Numbered from the stretch's first letter, positions 8,513 through 17,144 are shown. The stretch is 64,000 bases of DNA from Tenacibaculum discolor (GCF_003664185.1 NZ_RCCS01000004.1:310001-374000); one strand, 5' to 3'. Made by a program: numbers and translations. Notes: a model not told the origin generated them from the sequence alone.

Positions 8513-8536
8513 TAACTTTGTGTAAATTCAACACTA
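8513..8536 (+). promoter_or_regulatory. nrtR promoter -7 element with NrtR-like operator
   Basis: TAACTTTG (8513-8520) matches the Bacteroidota -7 consensus TAnnTTTG. Overlapping it, TTGTGTAAATTCAACACTA (8518-8536) is an imperfect 19-bp inverted repeat ending one base before the nrtR ATG. Related 19-mers stand at the promoters of prs (9272-9290) and nadV (12453-12471). Overlap with the -7 element suggests repression, here autoregulation. Confidence 0.65.
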
Positions 8537-8537
8537 A

Positions 8538-9227
8538 ATGAAGATATCACAAAATATAAAAGTTGCTGTAGATGCTGTTGTTTTTGGCTATCAACAAAAA
8601 GAACTCTCTGTTTTATTAATAAAAAGAGGCATTGAACCTTTTAAAGGAGCTTGGGCGTTACCTGGTGGATTAGTTTTAGAAAATGAATCACTAGAACATG
8701 CTGTTGAAAGAGAACTATTAGAAGAAACTGGAGTAACTATTGATTATCTTGAACAGCTGTACACTTTTGGAACTCCAAAAAGAGACCCAAGAAATAGAGT
8801 TATTTCTGTTACCTATTTTGGCTTAGTAAGTCCCAATCATTTTAAAATCAGTGCGAATACAGATGCTGCTGAAGTGCAATGGTTCCCTATTCATGAATTG
8901 CCCAAATTAGCGTTTGACCACAATCTTATTTTAACCATAGCTTTACAAAGACTTCAAAACAAAATAAACTACCAACCTATTGGATTCGAACTACTAAAAA
9001 AAGAATTCCCTTTTTCTGATTTAGAAAACCTTTATCAAACTATTCTTGATCAGAAAATTGACCGACGTAATTTCAGAAAGAAAATTATGAGCTTCGGAAT
9101 ACTTACTGAAACAGACAAAATACACCAACCATCTAGTGGTAGACCTGCGAAACTTTTTAAGTTTAATGCTAAAAAATACAAAGAACTAGAAAAGAAAGGA
9201 TTCCACTTCGAAATTAAGTTTGCGTAA
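8538..9227 (+). CDS. nrtR: NrtR-type Nudix transcriptional regulator of NAD metabolism
   Basis: A protein of 229 residues. The N-terminal Nudix domain (about 8-140) has a complete Nudix box at 44-66 (GLVLENE, then REL and EETGV), and the C-terminal part (about 150-229) is a winged helix with the family-typical SSGRPAKLFKF stretch. NrtR proteins repress NAD biosynthesis and salvage genes and are released by ADP-ribose. Many family members have a degenerate Nudix box; this one is intact, so it might also hydrolyse ADP-ribose. It is followed by prs, two ADP-ribose-handling enzymes and nadV, with matching operators before itself, prs and nadV, which makes the assignment strong. Confidence 0.85.
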   Translation: MKISQNIKVAVDAVVFGYQQKELSVLLIKRGIEPFKGAWALPGGLVLENESLEHAVERELLEETGVTIDYLEQLYTFGTPKRDPRNRVISVTYFGLVSPNHFKISANTDAAEVQWFPIHELPKLAFDHNLILTIALQRLQNKINYQPIGFELLKKEFPFSDLENLYQTILDQKIDRRNFRKKIMSFGILTETDKIHQPSSGRPAKLFKFNAKKYKELEKKGFHFEIKFA

Positions 9228-9238
9228 AAAAAACACTA
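9220..9238 (+). promoter_or_regulatory. Possible weak extra NrtR box
   Basis: TTGCGTAAAAAAAACACTA overlaps the stop codon of nrtR. Its two ends match the ends of the operator at 8518-8536 (TTGyGTAA and ACACTA) but its centre is an A-run. It could be an auxiliary site for the prs promoter 35 bp downstream, or chance in AT-rich DNA. Confidence 0.25.
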
Positions 9239-9266
9239 AAACATTTTTTATTTTAAAAAACTGAAT

Positions 9267-9290
9267 TATATTTGTGTAAAAATTACGCAA
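9267..9290 (+). promoter_or_regulatory. prs promoter -7 element with NrtR-like operator
   Basis: TATATTTG (9267-9274) is a perfect TAnnTTTG element. TTGTGTAAAAATTACGCAA (9272-9290) is the best inverted repeat of the set: arms TTGTGTAA and TTACGCAA pair at 7 of 8 positions with the eighth a G-T. It ends one base before the ATG of prs, exactly as at nrtR, so both transcripts are nearly leaderless and the operator overlaps the -7 element. Confidence 0.65.
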
Positions 9291-9291
9291 T

Positions 9292-10128
9292 ATGATTTTA
9301 AACTTAGACAAAAACTTTACTCCTTTCGGAACAGAAAACAATATAGACCATAATTTCTTTACTTTTTCAGGAGGGGAACCGCATATTAAAATCATTTCTA
9401 AACTTGAAAATGTAACAGAAGTAACAATTACACATCGTATTCAGTCTTTTAATGATATAGGTACTCTATTATTAGCTACCAATGCGCTCAAAAATATGGA
9501 AATAAAAAAACTACATGTGGTACTTCCTTATTTTCCTGCTGCACGTCAAGATAGATTAATGGTATCAGGTGAACCTTTATCGGTAAAAGTATATGCAGAT
9601 ATTATAAATGCACAAAACTTTGAGTCAGTAACTGTTTTCGACCCACATTCTGAAGTAACTCCTGCCCTATTGAATAACTGTAGAGTTATAGATAACCACA
9701 AATTCATAGAGCTCATTACTCAACAATTATCAGACAACTTACTTCTAATTTCACCAGACGGAGGTGCTTTAAAAAAGATTTATAAAGTTGCTGCTTATCT
9801 TCAAAATTATGAAGTAGTAGAATGTTCAAAAAGTCGAAATGTAAAGACTGGTCAGCTAACAGGTTTCAAAGTATATGCTGATGACCTACAAGGAAAAGAT
9901 TGTTTAATTGTGGATGATATTTGCGATGGTGGCGGAACTTTTTTAGGGCTAGCTAAAGAACTAAAAGCTAAGAATGCAGGAAACTTATACTTAGCGATAA
10001 GTCACGGAATATTTAGTAAAGGTTTTGATGAGCTTCAAAAACACTTTACCAAAATTTTTACAACGGATAGTTTTAAAACTATTGAAAACGATAATTGTAT
10101 ACAAATTGAATTGGGAAAATTGCTATAA
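9292..10128 (+). CDS. prs: Ribose-phosphate pyrophosphokinase, salvage paralogue
   Basis: A protein of 278 residues, shorter than the usual 310-320. It keeps the PRPP synthetase landmarks: YFPAARQDR (ATP-binding flexible loop), DPHSEVTPAL (pyrophosphate region, normally DLHAxQ-like) and the PRPP loop in LIVDDICDGGGTFLG. It makes PRPP from ribose 5-phosphate and ATP. Its place next to nadV and under an NrtR-type operator suggests it supplies PRPP for nicotinamide phosphoribosylation rather than being the housekeeping enzyme. A prs-plus-nadV pairing is also known from NAD salvage islands of large phages. Confidence 0.85.
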   Translation: MILNLDKNFTPFGTENNIDHNFFTFSGGEPHIKIISKLENVTEVTITHRIQSFNDIGTLLLATNALKNMEIKKLHVVLPYFPAARQDRLMVSGEPLSVKVYADIINAQNFESVTVFDPHSEVTPALLNNCRVIDNHKFIELITQQLSDNLLLISPDGGALKKIYKVAAYLQNYEVVECSKSRNVKTGQLTGFKVYADDLQGKDCLIVDDICDGGGTFLGLAKELKAKNAGNLYLAISHGIFSKGFDELQKHFTKIFTTDSFKTIENDNCIQIELGKLL

Positions 10129-10144
10129 AAACCAAAAAATTGCT

Positions 10145-11113
10145 ATGAAAAAAAACATTATAAAATCAACATTTATTGGATTGGCAGTAGCTGATGCCCT
10201 AGGGGTACCAGTAGAGTTTAAAAATAGACAGGAGTTAAAGCAAACCCCAGTAACAACTATGAGAGAGTTTGGAACACATCATCAACCAAAAGGAACTTGG
10301 TCTGATGACAGTTCTCTTACTTTTTGTTTAGCTGAGAGTTTATGTCAAGGATACGATTTAGTGGATATTTCATATAAATTTATCCAATGGATGAATGCTG
10401 AGATATGGACTCCACACGGTAATGTTTTTGATATCGGAATCCAAACACGAAAAGCGATTGAACAACTTTCAAAAATCATAAATAAAAAAGACTATAAAGA
10501 ACTAGAAATTTTAAAATATTCTGATGATGAATATACAAATGGTAATGGTTCATTAATGAGAATTATTCCTTTACTCTTTTACATAAAGGATAAAAAAATA
10601 AATGACCAGTTTAATATTATTTGGCATGTTTCATCACTAACACACCCCCACATAAGATCGGCTATTTCCTGTTTAATATATTTAAAATTAGCTGAATATA
10701 TTTTAAATGGATTTTCAATTATAGATTCTTATAAAAAAATGCAAAATGAAATTAATCTCTTTTTAACAGAAAGAAATATTTCTTCTTACGAGCAAAATCA
10801 TTTTTCAAGAATTTTAAAACAAAATATATCAAATTTAAAAGAAAATGATATTAATTCTAGTGGTTACGTTATTCATACATTAGAAGCTTCACTTTGGTCT
10901 TTACTCAACGCCTCTAATTATAGCGAAGCAGTTTTAAAAGCTGTAAATTTAGGTGATGATACTGATACAACAGCTACTGTAGTTGGAGCTATTGCTGGTA
11001 TGTACTATGGAATAGATAATATACCTCAAGAGTGGATAGATTCATTGGTAAGAAAAGATGATATTATTCTCCTAAGTCAACAATTTGCTAAAAAATACAA
11101 CTATGACAATTAA
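10145..11113 (+). CDS. ADP-ribosylglycohydrolase (DraG/ARH family)
   Basis: A protein of 322 residues from the ATG at 10145. The frame is open further upstream, but that part overlaps prs and lacks family features. Motifs are those of the all-helical ARH fold: [17 protein letters not shown] at the start, [10 protein letters not shown] (Mg ligands), NGNGSLMR and the C-terminal [16 protein letters not shown] metal site. The family releases ADP-ribose from modified proteins or small molecules. It starts 16 bp after prs and overlaps the macrodomain gene by 11 bp, so expression is coupled. Its product, free ADP-ribose, is the expected effector of NrtR. Confidence 0.87.
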   Translation: MKKNIIKSTFIGLAVADALGVPVEFKNRQELKQTPVTTMREFGTHHQPKGTWSDDSSLTFCLAESLCQGYDLVDISYKFIQWMNAEIWTPHGNVFDIGIQTRKAIEQLSKIINKKDYKELEILKYSDDEYTNGNGSLMRIIPLLFYIKDKKINDQFNIIWHVSSLTHPHIRSAISCLIYLKLAEYILNGFSIIDSYKKMQNEINLFLTERNISSYEQNHFSRILKQNISNLKENDINSSGYVIHTLEASLWSLLNASNYSEAVLKAVNLGDDTDTTATVVGAIAGMYYGIDNIPQEWIDSLVRKDDIILLSQQFAKKYNYDN

Positions 11114-11609
11114 AATTATAAAAGGAGATATTACAAAAGTAAGAGTTGACGTTATAGTTAATGCTGCTAATTCAAGTTTATTAGGAGGAAGTGGTGTCGA
11201 TGGAGCTATACACAGAGCAGGCGGTTCTTCTATTTTAGAAGAATGCCAGCAAATTAGGAACAAACAAGGTAAATGTAAAACTTGGGAAGCTGTAATTACA
11301 ACTGCTGGAAATCTTCCTGCTAAAAAAGTTATTCATACTGTTGGCCCTGTGTACCAAGAAGGAAAAAACAACGAGAAAGAATTATTAGCCAACTGTTATA
11401 AAAACAGTCTGTTGCTTGCTAAAGAAAACAATTTGCATTCGATCGCTTTTCCTTGCATTAGTACAGGGATTTATCGCTTTCCTAAACAAGTAGCAGCTGA
11501 AGTAGCTCTTTCAACAATAAAAAGCACTCCAATATTAGATGAAATAATTTTTGTGTGTTTTGATAATGAAAGCTACACGATATATAAAAACTTATTAAGC
11601 TATGAATGA
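11103..11609 (+). CDS. Macrodomain protein, O-acetyl-ADP-ribose deacetylase type
   Basis: A protein of 168 residues from the ATG at 11103, which gives the canonical start [13 protein letters not shown]; an upstream ATG at 11085 lies inside the ARH gene. Macrodomain landmarks are [20 protein letters not shown] (ADP-ribose binding and catalytic Asn/Asp region) and [10 protein letters not shown] (distal phosphate loop). MacroD-type enzymes remove the acetyl group from O-acetyl-ADP-ribose or ADP-ribose from acidic residues. The 11-bp overlap with the ARH gene indicates translational coupling. Confidence 0.88.
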   Translation: MTIKIIKGDITKVRVDVIVNAANSSLLGGSGVDGAIHRAGGSSILEECQQIRNKQGKCKTWEAVITTAGNLPAKKVIHTVGPVYQEGKNNEKELLANCYKNSLLLAKENNLHSIAFPCISTGIYRFPKQVAAEVALSTIKSTPILDEIIFVCFDNESYTIYKNLLSYE

Positions 11610-11682
11610 GAAAAACACAAAAAGAAATGGCGTTTGGTTAACCAACCTTGTCCCAGCTGAATTTATTGAATTTTTAGATTAA
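11602..11682 (+). CDS. Short ORF overlapping the macrodomain stop, unknown
   Basis: A 26-codon ORF that begins inside the last codons of the macrodomain gene and ends 7 bp before the phosphoesterase gene. The product ([18 protein letters not shown] at its end) is not a family I recognise. It may be a small coupled peptide, the remnant of a lost domain, or chance. Its only support is its position, filling the gap between two coexpressed genes. Confidence 0.25.
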   Translation: MNEKNTKRNGVWLTNLVPAEFIEFLD

Positions 11683-11689
11683 TAATAGT

Positions 11690-12415
11690 ATGAAAACATT
11701 TGTCATTGGTGATATTCATGGAGGCTTAAAAGCCTTACCCCAAGTTTTAAAAAAAGCCAAAATCACTATAGAAGATACCTTAATTTTTCTTGGTGATTAT
11801 GTGGACGGTTGGAGTGAGTCTGCACAAGTCATTGATTTTTTAATAGAGTTAAACAAAAAGCATAAATGTATTTTCATTAAAGGAAATCATGATTTGTGGT
11901 GTGAAGATTGGTTGAGAACTGGTGAAGGTGAAACCATTTGGCTAGTACATGGTGGAGAAGAAACCAAAAAGAGTTATGAATCTTATTCAGAAGAACAAAA
12001 ACATGAACATCTAGCATTTTTTCAACAAATGAAACCTTACCATATCGATAGTAAAAATCGTTTGTTTATTCATGCTGGTTTTACCTCTATGCATGGAGTT
12101 GAAAAAGAAACTTTCAAATTAAATTATCATTTTGATAGAACCTTATGGGAAACTGCTTTAGCTACTGATAAAGATTTGCCTAAAGAATCAGAGTTATACC
12201 CTGAGAGGTTCACACACTATTCAGAAATATACATTGGTCACACACCAACTATACGCTATAATTCATCAACACCTATAAACGCTTTAAACCTATGGAATAT
12301 TGATACGGGAGCTGCATTTACAGGATATTTAACAATTATGGATATTGACAGTAAAAAGTTTTGGCAAAGTGATCAAGTAAAAACTTTGTATTCAAACGAA
12401 AAAGGAAGGAATTAA
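11690..12415 (+). CDS. PPP-type metallophosphoesterase
   Basis: A protein of 241 residues with the metal-site signatures of calcineurin-like phosphoesterases: GDIHGGLKAL (DxH), FLGDYVDGW (GDxVDG), KGNHDLW (GNHD), FIHAGF and YIGHTP. Overall it resembles bacterial PPP-type Ser/Thr phosphatases and ApaH-like enzymes. Within this NAD cluster it may act on a phosphorylated nucleotide or ADP-ribose derivative, but that rests on context only. It has no signal peptide, so it is cytoplasmic. Confidence 0.82.
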   Translation: MKTFVIGDIHGGLKALPQVLKKAKITIEDTLIFLGDYVDGWSESAQVIDFLIELNKKHKCIFIKGNHDLWCEDWLRTGEGETIWLVHGGEETKKSYESYSEEQKHEHLAFFQQMKPYHIDSKNRLFIHAGFTSMHGVEKETFKLNYHFDRTLWETALATDKDLPKESELYPERFTHYSEIYIGHTPTIRYNSSTPINALNLWNIDTGAAFTGYLTIMDIDSKKFWQSDQVKTLYSNEKGRN

Positions 12416-12447
12416 AATAAAAATTAAGAAAAATTTTTGCTTATAAT

Positions 12448-12471
12448 TTAATTTGCGTAAATTTGACACAA
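12448..12471 (+). promoter_or_regulatory. nadV promoter with NrtR-like operator
   Basis: TTAATTTG (12448-12455) fits TAnnTTTG at 7 of 8 positions. TTGCGTAAATTTGACACAA (12453-12471) shares the TTGyGTAAA start and ACrCAA end with the prs operator and begins at the same point of the -7 element as the other two sites. It lies 15 bp before the nadV ATG. nadV therefore seems to have its own NrtR-controlled promoter. Confidence 0.62.
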
Positions 12472-12486
12472 ACAAAATAACAAACT

Positions 12487-13959
12487 ATGAATCCATTATT
12501 ATATACAGACGGTTATAAAGTAGACCACAGAAGACAATACCCTAACAATACTACGTTAGTATATTCAAACTGGACACCAAGAAAAAGTAGAATTCAAGGA
12601 GTTGAGAAGGTTGTTTTTTTCGGACTGCAATACTTCATCAAAAAATATATAATTGAAGATTTTCAAACCAACTTTTTTAACAAACCAAAAGAAGAAATTT
12701 GCAAACAATACAGTAGAAGAATTAATAACTATTTAGGTGAAAACTCAGTAGGTATTGAACATATTGCAGCATTACACGATTTAGGATACATTCCAATGGT
12801 TTTTAAAGCATTACCAGAGGGTGTTGAAGTTCCTATCAGAGTACCAATGTTTACCATGTATAATACATTACCAGAATTCTTTTGGTTAACCAATTACTTT
12901 GAAACGTTATTATCTACCACTGTTTGGTTACCATGTAATTCTGCAACCATTGCAAAACAGTACAGAAAAATATTAGACAAATACGCACAAGAAACCTCAT
13001 CTGTTCCTGAAATGGTAGATTGGCAAGGGCACGACTTTTCTATGAGAGGAATGGCTGGTTTAGAAGCTGCTGAAATGAGTGCTGCTGGTCACCTATTAAG
13101 TTTTACTGGTACAGACACAATTCCTGCTGTAGACTTTTTAGAAAAATATTACAATGCAGATTCTAACAACGAATTAATTGGAGGTTCTGTTGCGGCAACT
13201 GAACACTCTGTAATGTGTATGGGAACTAACAGTGGTGAGGAAGAAACTTTTAAAAGATTAATTACTGAAGTATATCCAAACGGTATTGTTTCTATTGTTT
13301 CTGATACTTGGGATTTATGGAAGGTTCTTACCGAATATTTACCGAATCTAAAAGAAGAAGTATTGGCTAGAGATGGGAAAGTAGTAATTAGACCAGATAG
13401 CGGGGATCCTGTAGACATTATCTGTGGAAACCCTAACGGTAAAACTGAAGAAGAACAAAAAGGAGTTATACAACTACTTTGGGAAGTTTTTGGAGGAACA
13501 ACCAATACAAAAGGATATAAAGAACTAGATAGTCATATCGGAGCTATTTATGGCGATAGTATTACCCTTGAAAGAGCAACACAAATTTGTGAACGCTTAA
13601 AACAAAAAGGATTTGCTTCTACTAATGTAGTACTAGGAATTGGTTCTTTCACTTATCAATACAACACCAGAGATACTTTTGGATTTGCCATGAAAGCTAC
13701 CTACGGAGAAGTTGATGGAGAAGGAAGAGAAATATTTAAAGATCCAATTACCGATGACGGAACTAAAAAATCTGCCAAAGGATTATTAAAAATAACTTTA
13801 GAAGATGGAGAATATATACTCAACGATCAAGTAAGCTGGGAAGAAGAACAAAAAGGTGAGTTGAGAGAAGTATTTAAAGACGGAAAATTGTTAGTTGATG
13901 AAAAACTAAGTGAAATAAAACTTCGCACAAAAAACAGTGTGTTAGAACTTACAGAATAG
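12487..13959 (+). CDS. nadV: Nicotinamide phosphoribosyltransferase
   Basis: A protein of 490 residues, the length of bacterial and eukaryotic NAMPT. Recognisable segments are YTDGYKVDHRRQYP at the N-terminus, WTPRKSR, DFSMRGMAGLEAAEMSAAGH, GGSVAATEHSVMCMG, IVSDTWDLWKVL and the phosphoribosyl-binding VIRPDSGDPVDII. NAMPT condenses nicotinamide with PRPP to give nicotinamide mononucleotide, a one-step salvage route to NAD. The upstream prs could supply its PRPP, and the gene has its own NrtR-like operator. A terminator follows at 13964. Confidence 0.9.
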   Translation: MNPLLYTDGYKVDHRRQYPNNTTLVYSNWTPRKSRIQGVEKVVFFGLQYFIKKYIIEDFQTNFFNKPKEEICKQYSRRINNYLGENSVGIEHIAALHDLGYIPMVFKALPEGVEVPIRVPMFTMYNTLPEFFWLTNYFETLLSTTVWLPCNSATIAKQYRKILDKYAQETSSVPEMVDWQGHDFSMRGMAGLEAAEMSAAGHLLSFTGTDTIPAVDFLEKYYNADSNNELIGGSVAATEHSVMCMGTNSGEEETFKRLITEVYPNGIVSIVSDTWDLWKVLTEYLPNLKEEVLARDGKVVIRPDSGDPVDIICGNPNGKTEEEQKGVIQLLWEVFGGTTNTKGYKELDSHIGAIYGDSITLERATQICERLKQKGFASTNVVLGIGSFTYQYNTRDTFGFAMKATYGEVDGEGREIFKDPITDDGTKKSAKGLLKITLEDGEYILNDQVSWEEEQKGELREVFKDGKLLVDEKLSEIKLRTKNSVLELTE

Positions 13960-13963
13960 TATA

Positions 13964-13994
13964 AAGAAGCAGGAGTTAAACTCCTGCTTCTTTT
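13964..13994 (+). terminator. Rho-independent terminator after nadV
   Basis: A perfect 12-bp stem, AAGAAGCAGGAG (13964-13975) and CTCCTGCTTCTT (13981-13992), with a 5-nt loop and a following T-rich run. It closes the NAD cluster. Confidence 0.85.
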
Positions 13995-14099
13995 ATTTAA
14001 AACCCTACCAAAAACACTAAATACCAACACATTAAAAATCACTCAATTTGCTTAACTCTTGATTTTTTCATATCTTAAATGCAACTAAAAAAGAAACTT

Positions 14100-14354
14100 A
14101 TGACAGATCAAGAACAGAAAAGACTAGATACAATGAATGCGGTTTTAGTTAAAATGGAAGACATTAAAAACACGCAAAAAAGTTTAATTGAAAAAATTGG
14201 TGTGGTTGAGGTTCAACTATTCGATATCCAATCAAAAGATTTAGACAAAGAACTCGAAAATGTAATGGTAAGAGCTTCTGACACCTTAAAAATTATAAAA
14301 CAGGCTACAGAAGCTTTTGAAATGAAACGAAATCGTTTAGAAAACGAAGCATAA
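14100..14354 (+). CDS. Small coiled-coil protein of unknown function
   Basis: A protein of 84 residues from the ATG at 14100. An in-frame ATG at 14079 is possible, but a -7-like TATCTTAA at 14070 would put the transcript start close to it, which favours 14100. The product is almost wholly charged amphipathic helix (TDQEQKRLDTMNAVLVKMED, later AFEMKRNRLENEA), with no signal peptide or Cys. I do not recognise a family. It is monocistronic, bounded by the nadV terminator and a shared terminator at 14357. Confidence 0.6.
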   Translation: MTDQEQKRLDTMNAVLVKMEDIKNTQKSLIEKIGVVEVQLFDIQSKDLDKELENVMVRASDTLKIIKQATEAFEMKRNRLENEA

Positions 14355-14356
14355 AT

Positions 14357-14384
14357 AAAAAATCCGCCTAACAGCGGATTTTTA
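14357..14384. terminator. Bidirectional terminator between convergent genes
   Basis: AAAAAATCCGC (14357-14367) and GCGGATTTTTA (14374-14384) form a GC-cored hairpin with A/T runs on both sides, between a + strand gene ending at 14354 and a - strand gene ending at 14387. It can serve both. Confidence 0.8.
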
Positions 14385-14386
14385 TT

Positions 14387-16339
14387 TTATCGTCTCTTCT
14401 TTTTGAAACCTTTATTCTTTCTTCTAGAAGGTTTTAATGGCTTATAGGTTACAGTATCATCAAAGGTGTTTTTTGCTTTTCCTGCTTTATTTTTTCTCCA
14501 AGAAGTGTCTTCTGGAAGTAATTTTTTCAATAAATCAGTACGCCCAACTTTGTTCAATGTATCTTTAATCCACTTTTTATTTTCCTTTTTATACCAAAAG
14601 AAAAACTTATGCTGATCTTCCTTCTCCTTTTTAGTTTTCGGAGTTTTTACTTCTTTTAAAGTATACGGATGGTATCCACTGTAATAAATTACCGTAGCAA
14701 CCGTCATCGGTGTTGGTGTAAACCCTTGTACTTGCTCTAACTGGAAGCCCATATCTTTGGTCTCAGCAGCTAAATTTGCCATATCTTCCGCCTCACAGGC
14801 AGGATGACTAGATATAAAGTAAGGTATTAATTGAAGCTTTAATTTCTTTTTAATATTAATACGATCGAACCTATCTTTAAATAAATGAAAATACTTAAAC
14901 GAAGGCTTACGCATTAACTTTAATACTGGATCAGATGTATGCTCAGGAGCAACTTTAAGTCTACCTGAAACGTGTTTAGTCATTACCTCTTCAGTATATG
15001 CATCTAACTCCTTAGGATCAGCATTTTTATTGAATTCAGGCACTAACATATCATGTCGAATTCCACTACCAATAAATGATTTTTTCACCTTCGGATGTGC
15101 ATCAACAGCTTGATATAACTCAGTTAACGGTTTGTGTGATGTATCTAAATTACTACAAATTACAGGTGATATACACGACGGTGCAACACATTTGTCACAA
15201 ATCGATTGTACTTTACCTTTCATTTTGTACATATTCGCCGACGGTCCTCCGATATCTGATAAGTACCCTTTAAAGTCATCCATTTGGGCAACTTGATCCA
15301 CTTCCTTTAAAACAGACTCTTGACTTCTACTCGCAATAAATTTTCCTTGGTGCGCTGAAATAGTACAAAAACTACACCCTCCAAAACATCCACGGTGAAT
15401 ATTAATAGAAAACTTAATCATTTCAAACGCGGGTATCGGTCCACGTTTATTATACTTTGGATGTGGTAATCGTGTAAAAGGTAAATCGAATGAAGCATCA
15501 ATTTCTTCCTCCGTCATTGTTGGAAACGGCGGATTAATCATCAGCTTTTTATTCCCTACCTTTTGAAAAATACGACGTGCATATAATTTGTTCGACTCCT
15601 GCTCTATCACTTTAAAGTTAGAAGCATAAGCTTTCTTATCTTTCAAACAAACTTCATGCGAACTAATTTCTACATCGTCCCAGTTCTTATTTTTTGGAGT
15701 TTTCTCATCTTCTTCTAATAAAACAGCAGTCTGCTTAATAGTTTTTAAACTCGAAAATGGCACTCCTTTTTGCAACAACTCCACAATTTCTCTTAGTGGC
15801 TGCTCACCCATTCCGTATACCAACATATCGGCTTTAGAAGTTTCTAAAATCGTTGGTAATAATTTATCAGACCAGTAATCGTAATGTGTAACACGACGTA
15901 GCGAAGCTTCTATTCCTCCAATTAACACAGGAACATCTGGAAACTTTTCTTTTAAAATTTTAGAATATACTGAAGTTGCATAATCAGGTCTGAACCCTTT
16001 ATCTCCATTAGGAGTGTAGGCATCTTTATCACGACGACGTTTACTAGCCGTGTAATTACTTACCATCGGATCCATACAACCACCTGTTACTGCAAAGAAT
16101 AACCTTGGAGTTCCTAACTTCTCAAAATCTTGCAAATTGTCATGTACACTTGGTTGCGGAACAATTGCCACACGCAAGCCATAACTCTCTAAAATACGCC
16201 CAATTACTGCAGGACCAAATGATGGATGATCTACGTATGCATCTCCACTGAATAGGATTACATCTAATTCATCCCATCCTCTTAACTTCACCTCCTTTTT
16301 TGTAGTCGGTAACCAATCTGAAAGTCGTCTTATTCTCAT
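14387..16339 (-). CDS. YgiQ-type radical SAM protein
   Basis: A protein of 650 residues. The radical SAM cluster motif is INIHRGCFGGCSFCTISAHQ (CxxxCxxC). It is preceded by a B12-binding-like N-terminal region (DVILFSGDAYVDHPSFGPAV) and followed by a Lys/Arg-rich C-terminal tail (RRKNKGFKKKRR). Four further Cys lie in a CDKCVAPSC segment and just after it, perhaps for an extra cluster. This is the widespread UPF0313/YgiQ family, whose reaction is not settled. It is convergent with the small coiled-coil gene and monocistronic. Confidence 0.88.
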   Translation of the reverse strand: MRIRRLSDWLPTTKKEVKLRGWDELDVILFSGDAYVDHPSFGPAVIGRILESYGLRVAIVPQPSVHDNLQDFEKLGTPRLFFAVTGGCMDPMVSNYTASKRRRDKDAYTPNGDKGFRPDYATSVYSKILKEKFPDVPVLIGGIEASLRRVTHYDYWSDKLLPTILETSKADMLVYGMGEQPLREIVELLQKGVPFSSLKTIKQTAVLLEEDEKTPKNKNWDDVEISSHEVCLKDKKAYASNFKVIEQESNKLYARRIFQKVGNKKLMINPPFPTMTEEEIDASFDLPFTRLPHPKYNKRGPIPAFEMIKFSINIHRGCFGGCSFCTISAHQGKFIASRSQESVLKEVDQVAQMDDFKGYLSDIGGPSANMYKMKGKVQSICDKCVAPSCISPVICSNLDTSHKPLTELYQAVDAHPKVKKSFIGSGIRHDMLVPEFNKNADPKELDAYTEEVMTKHVSGRLKVAPEHTSDPVLKLMRKPSFKYFHLFKDRFDRINIKKKLKLQLIPYFISSHPACEAEDMANLAAETKDMGFQLEQVQGFTPTPMTVATVIYYSGYHPYTLKEVKTPKTKKEKEDQHKFFFWYKKENKKWIKDTLNKVGRTDLLKKLLPEDTSWRKNKAGKAKNTFDDTVTYKPLKPSRRKNKGFKKKRR

Positions 16340-16482
16340 GCCGCTGCAAAGGTACGGGGTTTTATTTACACTACAATACAGTAAAAAACTGAAAACTACA
16401 TTATAAACACAACAAACAAGAAAAATAAAATCATAATTTTTAACTAGATTTATTCCCTAATTAATTTAAATAAAAACCCAAA

Positions 16483-17040
16483 ATGAAAAAAAACATTACT
16501 TTTCTATTACTATTATTTTTATCACTTCAAGCCTTTTCTCAAATACAAACTGAAAAAATTATCCCTCCTGCTAAAGGAAAGTCTGTAATTTACTTTCTAA
16601 GAACAACTGGTTTAGGAGCTTTAATGAACATTAGGTATTTTGATAAAGAAAATTATCTAGGAAGATTTAATGGTGTTAACTATTTACGTTATGAATGTGA
16701 TCCAGGAGAAAAAGTTTTTTGGATTAAAGCTGAAAACATTGATGTGTTAGAAGCTAATTTAGAAGCTGACAAAGTTTATTTAGTTGAAACTAATGCTGTA
16801 ATGGGAGCTTTTTCTGCAGGTGCGAAATTTAAACTGGTTGATTTCAACAAAAAGAATCAAGTTAAAAGAATTAATAAGCTTTTAGAAAAAAAGGAACCTA
16901 AAACTTTTACTCAAGAAACTCTACAAGAACAACTACAGAAAATGAAAGATGTTGTAAACAAGGGATTAAAAAAAGTGAGAAAAAAAATAGAGCGTAAAAA
17001 AACGACTAAGTTATCACCTAATATGAATTATGAAGTATAA
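16483..17040 (+). CDS. DUF2846-like secreted protein
   Basis: A protein of 185 residues with signal peptide MKKNITFLLLLFLSLQAFSQ. The body (SVIYFLRTTGLGA, YLGRFNGVNYLRYECDPGE, LEADKVYLVETNAVMGA) follows the DUF2846 pattern, a small beta-rich domain of unknown function. The last 50 residues are a Lys-rich helix (VRKKIERKKTTK) that may touch nucleic acid, LPS or acidic surfaces. It is probably periplasmic. Confidence 0.65.
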   Translation: MKKNITFLLLLFLSLQAFSQIQTEKIIPPAKGKSVIYFLRTTGLGALMNIRYFDKENYLGRFNGVNYLRYECDPGEKVFWIKAENIDVLEANLEADKVYLVETNAVMGAFSAGAKFKLVDFNKKNQVKRINKLLEKKEPKTFTQETLQEQLQKMKDVVNKGLKKVRKKIERKKTTKLSPNMNYEV

Positions 17041-17144
17041 ACTACTCACTCCATTTAGTTTAACTTCCCTTTAACAATTAATTAAGATAATACCGAAAGT
17101 AGTTTTACTAATTTCCGCCCTTATTTATTCAATTAATTTTTACA

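Noticed and set aside
9292..13959. Prophage NAD-salvage island (prs plus nadV)
   Set aside because: No phage structural, integrase or lysis genes are present, and the NrtR operators and gene order look chromosomal.
16381..16480. Hidden gene between the radical SAM and DUF2846 genes
   Set aside because: Only AT-rich intergenic sequence with no open frame with coding character.
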